Notes under the pieces: model-generated
Database searches by the model: none
What the model was told of the DNA's origin: nothing
What the model saw: only the letters and a program-made list of their open reading frames with translations
Translations under genes and position numbers: made by a program
Assembly: GCA_016296165.1 (NCBI GenBank)
Contig: JAEDJV010000021.1
Location: 1-24,968 of the forward strand
Source: Oscillospiraceae bacterium
Lineage (GTDB): Bacteria; Bacillota; Clostridia; Oscillospirales; Ruminococcaceae
Length of the DNA stretch: 24,968 nucleotides
Reading direction: 5' to 3'
Part shown: positions 1 to 6,409 of the stretch, in pieces
Position numbering within the stretch: position 1 is the first letter of the stretch
How the letters are laid out: each line of letters opens with the position of its first letter

Positions 1-1942
1 CTGGTGTTGTTGTTTCTTCCGGAGTTGTTGTTTCTCCTGGTGTTGTTGTTTCTTCAGTTGTTGTTGTTTCTTCAGGTACATCTGGATTTGGAACAAGCTT
101 GATTACAACGTTTACGAATTCAGCATCTTTAAGGTTTGTACCTAATGTATTGCCTGATTCAGCTGCGTTCCAAACGATTGTGTTGGTTGAACCTACTGAA
201 AGAACTGAAGGATCAGCTGTAAGTCTTTCAATACCTTCAATAGTTGCTGTAAATCCGTTTTCTGACTGTACATTGAAGTTTGCATCTTCGTAAGCTACTG
301 AAAGAGCAGCCTGAACTGCTTCGCCATCAAGTACGCAAGCCACGTCACCGTTTACAAAATCAACAGCTACATTGTTGCCATCCACATTGAGAACAAACTT
401 ACCTGTTACAGACTGAATTGCTTCAGCTGTCATCTTTACAGGAACATTAACAGTCTTTTCTTCTGTAAGTTCAACAGGCTCAGCATCTGTATCACCAATT
501 GTCATTGTTGCATCAAGTGCAGCAACCTCAATTGTACCGTCTACAGCAGTTGGGATGAGTGAAACCTGATCTTCATCAACTACGTCAAGGCTTTCAAATT
601 TGATTTCAAATTTATCGCCAGCCTTTGCATCTGCAGGAAGCTTAACATTGAGAACAAAAAGTTCACTTTCATTTGAACCGAATGTCTTATTTAAAGCATC
701 AGTATTGTTCCAAAGTGCCTTTGAAACAGTCTGTGAACCTGTAAACTCACCAGCTACATCTGAACCCTTATCAATAGATTCAATCTTTGCACCATTTGTT
801 GCTGTGAACTTTGCAAGTACAGTCGCAACATCTGCATTCTTGATGTAAACAGGAAGCTTAACATCTGTTGTTCCAGCCTTAACTGTTTCAGACTTAATTC
901 TAAGATCAACACCGCTTTCAACTACAAGTGTTACTTCTGGTGTAGAAACCGGAAGGATAGATGTCTGATCAGCAAGTGATGTATCAGGATTTGGAAGCTT
1001 TACTGTAAATGTATCGCCAGCCTTAGCATCTGCAGGAACTACTACATTAAGTGCTGCAAAGTGTGTAGCTTCTTCAAATGCGATACCTGTCTTGTTTGCT
1101 TCACCAGTAGCATTCCAAACAAGGTTTGGCTTATCTTTACTTGATGTGAATTCACTGTTTGCAATTTCAGCACATTCGAATGACTTGAATGTTAATCTTT
1201 CATCCATTTCATACTTATACTTTAATCCACTGATAGCAGGGCTTGTAATATCAAGACCAATCTTAACTGTTTCGCCTGGGTTTACGCCCATCTTCTTACC
1301 AGCTGGATGCCATTTCCCATCTGTGCCTAACTTTGTGAATGAAAGCTTATAACCGCTATTTACATTATCGTTAAATGCAATTACTTCTTCAAGATCGCTT
1401 CCTTCAGTATCAAAAGCATAACCTGGTGTCATATCATGATCTGAAGCCTGAAGCTTTGCAGTATTTATCTTTAATGTATAAGTTGATTCCTTTGATGTTA
1501 CACTATCATATGGTAATTCAATGTCAATGTATGCAATCTTATAATCATCAAAAGTTTTATCTTCTGCATTTGGATCATTCCAAAGGAACAGTCTTGTGTT
1601 GCCTTTGTCAACACCAATTGTAAAATCAGGGATACCAGCACCTCTGATGTTCTTAATAACAGGATTAGCTTCACCTTCAACATTTGAAGTAACTGAAACT
1701 TCAACCTTCATAGCTGCGAGCTTAGCAGCATTAATAATTACAGGGATTGATACGTTTTTCTGGCCGTAACCAATTTTAGTAGTACCCTTATTTTCTGCGT
1801 TACCTAAACCAATGAGTGGCTTTTCTGAAGCAGCAGATACAATTGCAGCAGGATTTGCTATAAATGCCTGTGAAAGAGCTCCGCCAAATACAGAAGAAGT
1901 CATCATTAATGAAGTAACTAATGAAATACCTCTCTTCATCAT
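1..1942 (-). CDS. Multi-module scaffoldin-like secreted protein (C-terminus cut by window edge)
   Basis: The frame is open from an ATG-ATG start at 1942 to the window edge, giving 647 codons without a stop; the 3' end is missing. A signal peptide (K-R, then a hydrophobic stretch to about residue 36) indicates export. Four cohesin-like beta-sandwich modules follow, recognised by a recurring strand with LW/VW-N at about residues 119-122, 275-277, 409-412 and 589-592, and in modules 2 and 3 by a following P-A-D-A-K-A-G-D segment (303-310, 436-443) typical of cohesin strand ends; module 3 closes with V-D-G-T-I-E-V. The visible end is a Thr/Glu/Pro linker (624-647), so more modules or an anchor should follow. 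Cohesins bind dockerins of enzymes or adaptors, which would make this a primary scaffoldin (ScaA/ScaB-like). A GAAAGGAAAAG ribosome site precedes the start. Module 1 and 4 are the most divergent; a non-cohesin beta-sandwich adhesin is the alternative. Confidence 0.75.
   Translation of the reverse strand, partial: MMKRGISLVTSLMMTSSVFGGALSQAFIANPAAIVSAASEKPLIGLGNAENKGTTKIGYGQKNVSIPVIINAAKLAAMKVEVSVTSNVEGEANPVIKNIRGAGIPDFTIGVDKGNTRLFLWNDPNAEDKTFDDYKIAYIDIELPYDSVTSKESTYTLKINTAKLQASDHDMTPGYAFDTEGSDLEEVIAFNDNVNSGYKLSFTKLGTDGKWHPAGKKMGVNPGETVKIGLDITSPAISGLKYKYEMDERLTFKSFECAEIANSEFTSSKDKPNLVWNATGEANKTGIAFEEATHFAALNVVVPADAKAGDTFTVKLPNPDTSLADQTSILPVSTPEVTLVVESGVDLRIKSETVKAGTTDVKLPVYIKNADVATVLAKFTATNGAKIESIDKGSDVAGEFTGSQTVSKALWNNTDALNKTFGSNESELFVLNVKLPADAKAGDKFEIKFESLDVVDEDQVSLIPTAVDGTIEVAALDATMTIGDTDAEPVELTEEKTVNVPVKMTAEAIQSVTGKFVLNVDGNNVAVDFVNGDVACVLDGEAVQAALSVAYEDANFNVQSENGFTATIEGIERLTADPSVLSVGSTNTIVWNAAESGNTLGTNLKDAEFVNVVIKLVPNPDVPEETTTTEETTTPGETTTPEETTTP
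2..73. repeat. Four 18-bp tandem repeats coding a TTTEE-type linker
   Basis: Four consecutive 18-bp units (2-19, 20-37, 38-55, 56-73) differ by a few bases only. On the minus strand each encodes a hexapeptide of the form (P/T)TTT(E)(E/G), inside the linker of the truncated scaffoldin. The array may continue beyond the window. In-frame slippage would change linker length without breaking the gene. Confidence 0.85.
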
Positions 1943-1971
1943 TCTTTTCCTTTCTGTTTAATCACTCATCT

Positions 1972-1980
1972 ATTTTATCA
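1972..1980 (-). promoter_or_regulatory. Extended -10 promoter candidate of the multi-module scaffoldin
   Basis: Read on the minus strand this is TGATAAAAT, an extended -10 (TG-n-TAAAAT) about 30 bp before the start codon. No good -35 box is seen 16-18 bp upstream. The same extended -10 form occurs in front of the dihydrouridine synthase gene (12459-12467), which supports it. Confidence 0.4.
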
Positions 1981-2064
1981 TTTAGTGAATTTAAACCTTT
2001 AACTAAATTTTTAAAACCAGTATCCGGCTAAAATGACGCCTTTTCATCAAATACTGATAATAAT

Positions 2065-2111
2065 GCAATCCAAACACCGGTCGACATAACATCATCCGGA
2101 GTTTGGAATGC
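2065..2111. other. Long imperfect inverted repeat between two scaffoldin genes
   Basis: Arms at 2065-2080 and 2096-2111 are complementary at 14 of 16 positions around a 15-nt loop. It lies after the stop of the 309-residue scaffoldin and before the promoter candidate of the next one. No U-run follows on the minus strand, so it does not look like a simple Rho-independent terminator. It could be an RNA processing or stability element between the two messages. Confidence 0.55.
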
Positions 2112-2137
2112 TTAATTACGTTGTTAATTAAATTATC

Positions 2138-3067
2138 TTAGCGACTTGTAACCGGGAAGATCTCATCAGTAATATCTTCAACAAGTAACTTCTTGAGGAG
2201 TACAAGATCATATGCACCAAGTATATCCGGTGAATCAAATTCTGTATTTCCGTCAGCCTGATCAAGGTTACCGTTTACCTGTCCCTGGTGAGTAACAGCT
2301 GCTTCTTCTGGGTCAAGCATGTATCTAATCATAGCAACAAGGTCAGCAGCTGACACAGAACCATCATCGTTTACATCGCCCCATAAAGGTGTGTACTTTG
2401 TATAGTCATCATCTGCCGGTGGATTAGCTACAACTGTGATAAGACCATCCTGAGCTACTGCTGCAGAATAAACCTTATCAGTTGTTCCGTTTACATAACC
2501 AAAAATGATATCTTCATTTCCGTCGCGGCTAATAGGAACAATCTTAACCGGAATCTTGGTATCAGCCTTTACATCCTTTGAAACTGTACCATTAAGTGTA
2601 AGTAATTTACCCTCTGTCTTTGCCCAGTACTTTGTAGATTCAAGACCTGTGCACCAAAGTAATGCGATTGTGTTCTTGCCGTCGCCCTTAACTACGTTAT
2701 AATCGAAGCAGTTGTATTCCTGCTTGTTTACCATAGTTACTTCATCTCCAATGTTTGGAGAAGTTTCAAGTTCAGCAGCTGTTGCATTCGTATTCTTGAG
2801 AACAGCTCCTTCGACAACTTCATCAATTGTAATCATTGAAGGATCATACTCAATCGCAAATTCACAACCAGAGAATCCCTGTCCTGCCTCACCGTTAAGC
2901 TCAGCAAGATTTACGCTAAGTGAAAACTTTGCGCCTGCTTTACATTCAATCTGATCACCGCTAAGTATAACATCTTCACCAGCAGCAGATACTGAAACAC
3001 ATGTTGCCATTGCTGATGCTGTCATAACTAAAGCGCTTACAGCTGAAATAAACTTTTTAGCCTTCAT
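2138..3067 (-). CDS. Single-cohesin plus dockerin adaptor scaffoldin with atypical dockerin
   Basis: A 309-residue secreted protein: signal peptide to about residue 29 (cut near SVSAAG), one cohesin module (about 31-212, with the YDPSMI strand at 74-79 and the LLWCTG ... GKLLTLNG strands at 136-160), a short acidic linker and a C-terminal dockerin (229-297). The first dockerin calcium loop is canonical, D-V-N-D-D-G-S-V-S-A-A-D at 231-242. The second half (NLDQADG ... DILGAYD, 268-287) keeps Asp/Asn positions but carries extra residues before the following helix, unlike the classical 12-residue loop. A protein with one cohesin and one dockerin works as an adaptor that changes binding specificity between scaffold layers, as ScaC does in Ruminococcus flavefaciens. 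A GGAGGG ribosome site lies 6 nt before ATG. Same strand and next to the two other scaffoldins; specificity cannot be told from sequence. Confidence 0.85.
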   Translation of the reverse strand: MKAKKFISAVSALVMTASAMATCVSVSAAGEDVILSGDQIECKAGAKFSLSVNLAELNGEAGQGFSGCEFAIEYDPSMITIDEVVEGAVLKNTNATAAELETSPNIGDEVTMVNKQEYNCFDYNVVKGDGKNTIALLWCTGLESTKYWAKTEGKLLTLNGTVSKDVKADTKIPVKIVPISRDGNEDIIFGYVNGTTDKVYSAAVAQDGLITVVANPPADDDYTKYTPLWGDVNDDGSVSAADLVAMIRYMLDPEEAAVTHQGQVNGNLDQADGNTEFDSPDILGAYDLVLLKKLLVEDITDEIFPVTSR

Positions 3068-3118
3068 TTTTTCCCTCCATTTAAATTTTTATATAATCAA
3101 AAGAACACCTGTTCCCTT

Positions 3119-3146
3119 AATATACTCGATACATTAACCTGTGTAA
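3119..3146 (-). promoter_or_regulatory. Possible promoter of the 309-residue adaptor scaffoldin
   Basis: On the minus strand TTACAC (3141-3146) and TATATT (3119-3124) are 16 bp apart. The small palindrome GAACA-CC-TGTTC at 3103-3114 would lie on the predicted start point. The boxes are only moderate matches, and transcription from the upstream scaffoldin gene could also cover this gene. Confidence 0.3.
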
Positions 3147-3156
3147 TAATTAGTGA

Positions 3157-3951
3157 TTAGATCTTGTCAATCTTCTTTGAAACAAACTGCTTGATTCTTG
3201 TAAGATCATCAAGAGCAACTGTACCGCTTCCGTCAACGTCAGCATTATCGAATGCCTGACCTGTAAGTGTAGATTCCTTCAGAATATGAAGTGCAACTAC
3301 TGAAAGGTCTGTCATATCAACTGCACCGCTAAGGTCTGCATCACCCTTAACTACTGCAGATACTGGCGGTTTAGATTCTGCAGGAGTTGTAGTAGTTGTT
3401 TCTTCAGCACCTACCTTAACGCTGCCCTTAACTGTTGTTGGATTTACTATCTTAAGTCCTTCTACAACTGCATCTACTGACGTAGCGTCTTTTCTTGTAT
3501 TCTTAACTATCTCGATATCTGAAGTACCGTCCTTAAGTGCCTTACAGTTAAGTGTAAGAAGAACACCGTCACTCTTAATCCATGAGTCACTTGTCTTAAT
3601 CTGACCTGTAGCCCAGAGAACTGATACTGCTCCGCTTGCAATGTTTGTTGCGAGATTAGAGCTGAAACCTTCTACCTGTTTATCAGATGTTTTTGAGATC
3701 TGTCCTTCTGTTACTCCGGTAACTTCCATTATTGATGCATCATACTTTACAGCAAAGTCAAGACCTGCAACTCCTGATGACGGTACACCTGTAAGTTCAA
3801 TATCGATTGTAAATGTTTCTCCAGCCTTTGCACTTGTCGAACCAGCCTTAATTGTGAGGCTGTCTGCTGCTGATACTGATGCCATAGCACCTACTAATGA
3901 AGCTGTGCATGCTGTTGCAACGAGGCATGCTGCAATTTTATTGAATTTCAT
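3157..3951 (-). CDS. ScaC-like adaptor scaffoldin: one cohesin, one dockerin
   Basis: A 264-residue secreted protein with a signal peptide (1-29, ending SVSAAD), one cohesin module (about 31-180; GETFTIDIEL at 44-53, KYDASIMEV at 69-77, VLWATG at 111-116, DGVLLTLNCKA at 128-138), a Thr/Pro linker (183-200) and a complete dockerin (202-264). Both dockerin loops fit the EF-hand-like D-x-D/N-x-S-G-x-x-x-x-x-D pattern (204-215 and 238-249), so two calcium ions should bind. Known single cohesin-dockerin proteins such as R. flavefaciens ScaC dock on a larger scaffoldin and offer a cohesin of different specificity. It is the first of three scaffoldin genes in the same direction and has the best promoter, so it likely leads the cluster. 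A TAGGAGG ribosome site precedes ATG. Lysines are mostly AAG, which fits high expression. Domain call is firm; equivalence to ScaC is inference. Confidence 0.9.
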   Translation of the reverse strand: MKFNKIAACLVATACTASLVGAMASVSAADSLTIKAGSTSAKAGETFTIDIELTGVPSSGVAGLDFAVKYDASIMEVTGVTEGQISKTSDKQVEGFSSNLATNIASGAVSVLWATGQIKTSDSWIKSDGVLLTLNCKALKDGTSDIEIVKNTRKDATSVDAVVEGLKIVNPTTVKGSVKVGAEETTTTTPAESKPPVSAVVKGDADLSGAVDMTDLSVVALHILKESTLTGQAFDNADVDGSGTVALDDLTRIKQFVSKKIDKI

Positions 3952-4114
3952 AAAAAATTCCTCCTAGTAAATAAATTTTCTTCAAACTTTCGCATACTAA
4001 AAACATAAATATAATCCAAATATAACTGTGAATACAATCCACGATTTTGTACTACTGAAAAAAGTCGTAATACGAGAAACAAATAACATAAATATTCTAT
4101 TTTCATATAGATTT

Positions 4115-4143
4115 ATTATATTTTATGTTCTGTTTAAAGTCAA
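4115..4143 (-). promoter_or_regulatory. Sigma-A promoter of the ScaC-like gene
   Basis: On the minus strand TTGACT (4138-4143) and TATAAT (4115-4120) are separated by exactly 17 bp. Transcription would start near 4108, leaving a leader of about 157 nt before the ATG at 3951, long enough to hold regulatory structure. Confidence 0.8.
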
Positions 4144-4147
4144 GACT

Positions 4148-4166
4148 ATTACAAACTTTTTGTAAT
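4148..4166. promoter_or_regulatory. Perfect 8-3-8 palindrome next to the scaffoldin -35 box
   Basis: ATTACAAA and TTTGTAAT are perfect inverted repeats around a 3-nt centre. The site ends 4 bp upstream of the -35 box of the ScaC-like promoter, a usual place for an activator dimer. No regulator gene is recognisable nearby. Confidence 0.5.
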
Positions 4167-4367
4167 TAATGATAAATCAAAATAATCAAAATTGTTTATA
4201 ATAATCAAAGCTACTTAAATCAAAGATAAAATTTACTCACTTTCTCTACACAATTTAATTATATTTCATTAAAGGGCAAAAGTCAATATATTTCATGAAT
4301 ATTTGGAGGCAACATATAACGTATTTTTATGCTTTTACATGGGATATTTTGTAGGAATTCAACAAGT

Positions 4368-4859
4368 CTATGATTTTTTTTTGAACACAAGCAATTTGCT
4401 GAGAACATAATTGGAAATAAGTATCAATACCTGAGCAAATAATTTAAATATTAATTCGTTAAACTTATAAGGATCCTTTGCTGCTTTGAATAGTCCGTTT
4501 TCATAATCCAGTTTGTCAAGTCCCATTAATTCCACGAAAAACTGGCTGAACAGGTCTGCACACAGATACATGATAAGGAGTTCCATAAGAAGTGTTGTTA
4601 CTCTTGCACCGAAAAACCGAAGTACTTCCATAAATATATTTGCAGCACCTCTCTCCTGACTTTTGAAAACAAATATCCTGTTAGTCACATACGCAAATGT
4701 TACTGCTGCTATCCATGAAATAACAGTAGAAACCATTACCGGAGTTTTAAGAACATATGAAGCGAACGCCTGCGTTAAAAATGAAACAACCGTTGTAAGT
4801 ACTCCAAAGATGATGTAAAGTATAACCGCTTCATATTTCTTATATATATTTTTTAGCAT
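4368..4859 (-). CDS. GtrA-like polytopic membrane protein
   Basis: A 163-residue protein with four likely membrane helices (about 12-32, 38-62, 85-105 and 135-155). The stretch from YIIFGVLTTVVSF to AYVTNRIFVFKS is the typical core of the GtrA family (PF04138), small membrane proteins that take part in moving or handling lipid-linked sugars in cell-surface polysaccharide synthesis, often proposed as flippases of undecaprenyl-phosphate sugars. The C-terminal half carries an extra soluble loop (about 113-131) that varies in the family. An AGGAAGG ribosome site precedes ATG. It stands alone, transcribed away from the CNNM gene; no glycosyltransferase partner is adjacent, although a GT-C-like protein lies 11 kb away. 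Family assignment is good; the substrate is unknown. Confidence 0.85.
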   Translation of the reverse strand: MLKNIYKKYEAVILYIIFGVLTTVVSFLTQAFASYVLKTPVMVSTVISWIAAVTFAYVTNRIFVFKSQERGAANIFMEVLRFFGARVTTLLMELLIMYLCADLFSQFFVELMGLDKLDYENGLFKAAKDPYKFNELIFKLFAQVLILISNYVLSKLLVFKKKS

Positions 4860-4907
4860 ATTCTTTTTCCTTCCTCATTTTATATACAATAAAATGATAT
4901 CATATTT

Positions 4908-4935
4908 ATTATATTTTTCAACGTTTTTCTGTAAA
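4908..4935 (-). promoter_or_regulatory. Promoter candidate of the GtrA-like gene
   Basis: On the minus strand TTTACA (4930-4935) and TATAAT (4908-4913) are 16 bp apart, about 45 bp before the start codon. An overlapping alternative uses TTGAAA with an extended TGATATCAT further down. Confidence 0.5.
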
Positions 4936-5014
4936 TTCATTAAAATATATACTTTTTCACAATCTCCAATACATCTATTCATCACTTTTACCTGTATATT
5001 TTTTCATTTTTCTC

Positions 5015-5043
5015 TTGAACATATCGCGTTAATGTGATAATAT
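5015..5043 (+). promoter_or_regulatory. Promoter of the CNNM/CorC-type gene
   Basis: TTGAAC (5015-5020) and TAATAT (5038-5043) are 17 bp apart, with TG at 5035-5036 forming an extended -10. The predicted start lies about 33 nt before the ATG at 5083. Confidence 0.65.
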
Positions 5044-5082
5044 ATTGTATATGTAAATATTTTTATTTTTTCAGAGGTAAAT

Positions 5083-6357
5083 ATGCTAAACATTATTTTA
5101 ATCATTTTACTTGTTATATTGTCTGCCATGTTTTCAGGCTGTGAAACCGCATTTTCCACTGTAAACAAAATGAGACTAAAAAATTATGCCTCACAGGGAA
5201 ATCAAAAAGCAAAAAAGGCACTGGACATAGCAGAATCATTTGACAAAGCTTTGACAGCAATCCTTATTGGAAACAATATAGTAAACATTGCATCTACTTC
5301 TATCAGTACTGTTCTTTTTACTGATCTTTTCGGAAACAAGGGTGTTGGTGTTGCTACCGCAGTAATGACTGTTACCGTACTTATTTTCGGTGAGATTCTT
5401 CCGAAAACATTTGCCAAGGAAAATTCCGAAAAATGCGCGTTCTTCTTTGCAGGTCCATTATCTGCTCTGATATTTATACTAAGGCCGTTTATATGGTTTT
5501 TTTCCATGCTGAAAAATCTGGTTTCAAAACTCTACTCAAGCTCAGAAAAAACACCTTCTGTCACAGAAGATGAACTCAAATTCATTATAGACGAGATTGA
5601 AGAAGAAGGTGTTCTTGAAGAATCGGAAAGCGAACTTGTAAGAAGTGCACTTGATTTTGATGAAACAGTAGTAAGTGAGATACTTATACCAAGGGTTAAA
5701 GTTATCGGCATCGAAATCAACACACCTGTAGACGAGATACGGGATCTCTTCCTTACTGAGATGTACTCAAGACTTCCTGTATATGAGAAAAATCTCGATA
5801 ATATTGTAGGAATAATCACTCAAAAGGATTTTTTCCGGATGATTTATGAAAACAAATCAGATATACGAAACATTATACAGAATGTTGTATTTATCTCAGA
5901 GTTTAAACTCATTAATGACGCTCTCCATGAAATGCAGCGTTCCAAAACTCATATGTCTGTTGTAATAGACCAGTACGGCGGTACAAAAGGCATTATAACT
6001 ATGGAAGACATTATAGAAGAACTTGTAGGTGAAATATACGATGAAAATGATGAAGTCGTTTCTCCGCTTACCAAAATATCAGACAATACATACGAAGCTT
6101 CAGGAGAGCTTACTATAAGTGATATGCTTGATGAACTTGGATTTCCCGAAGAATCTATTCGTACAAATGCAAATACTGTCGGCGGATGGATTATGGAGCT
6201 TACAGGACATATTCCCGAACAGGATGAATTAATACAAAGCAACTGTTTCGAACTTAAAATTTTAGAAATGAATGTTCAGAAAATAGTCCGAATCCAGATA
6301 AAAATTATTACTCCTGATTTTTCCGATGATGAAAAATCAGATTTTGAAGATAAATAA
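5083..6357 (+). CDS. CNNM/CorC (HlyC) family membrane transporter with CBS domains
   Basis: A 424-residue protein with three parts: an N-terminal CNNM (DUF21) membrane domain of about 180 residues with the family's ETAFSTVNKMRLK and IFGEILPKTFAKE segments; a CBS pair (about 205-325; SRLPVYEKNLDNIVGI and GGTKGIITMEDIIEELVGEI are classic CBS strings); and a C-terminal CorC_HlyC domain (about 330-412, with NANTVGGWIMEL and G-x-I-P-E). Members export Mg2+ or other divalent cations, driven by Na+ in studied cases, and are often mis-named hemolysins. Length is normal for the family. An AGAGGT ribosome site lies 7 nt before ATG. The gene is a single transcription unit between its own promoter and a bidirectional terminator. 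The transported ion cannot be read from the sequence. Confidence 0.92.
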   Translation: MLNIILIILLVILSAMFSGCETAFSTVNKMRLKNYASQGNQKAKKALDIAESFDKALTAILIGNNIVNIASTSISTVLFTDLFGNKGVGVATAVMTVTVLIFGEILPKTFAKENSEKCAFFFAGPLSALIFILRPFIWFFSMLKNLVSKLYSSSEKTPSVTEDELKFIIDEIEEEGVLEESESELVRSALDFDETVVSEILIPRVKVIGIEINTPVDEIRDLFLTEMYSRLPVYEKNLDNIVGIITQKDFFRMIYENKSDIRNIIQNVVFISEFKLINDALHEMQRSKTHMSVVIDQYGGTKGIITMEDIIEELVGEIYDENDEVVSPLTKISDNTYEASGELTISDMLDELGFPEESIRTNANTVGGWIMELTGHIPEQDELIQSNCFELKILEMNVQKIVRIQIKIITPDFSDDEKSDFEDK

Positions 6358-6391
6358 AAAAACAGACCTCATTAAAGAGGTCTGTTTTTTA
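6357..6391. terminator. Bidirectional terminator between the CNNM gene and pckG
   Basis: Arms AAAAAACAGACCTC (6357-6370) and their complement from 6377 form a stem of at least 13 bp with a 6-nt loop, flanked by A-run and T-run. It serves both convergent genes. Confidence 0.9.
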
Positions 6392-6409
6392 TTTATAAAT
6401 GAATTTGTA

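Larger units (their letters stand above)
3952..4367. other. Gene-free regulatory stretch in front of the scaffoldins
   Basis: No convincing coding frame is seen in these 416 very AT-rich bases. They contain the scaffoldin leader (about 157 nt, with an 11-bp palindrome TCGTA-A-TACGA at 4065-4075), the promoter at 4115-4143, a 19-bp palindrome at 4148-4166 and four copies of AATCAAA at 4175-4224. The rest up to the GtrA-like stop at 4368 shows nothing recognisable, and no clear terminator for the GtrA-like gene. Confidence 0.7.

Noticed and set aside
1..76. Short tandem repeats at the window start as a CRISPR array
   Set aside because: Units are contiguous 18-mers without unique spacers and translate in frame as a Thr/Glu/Pro linker.
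4304..4367. Small gene starting near 4329 on the plus strand
   Set aside because: The GGAGG is over 20 nt from the ATG and the frame is only about 14 codons.
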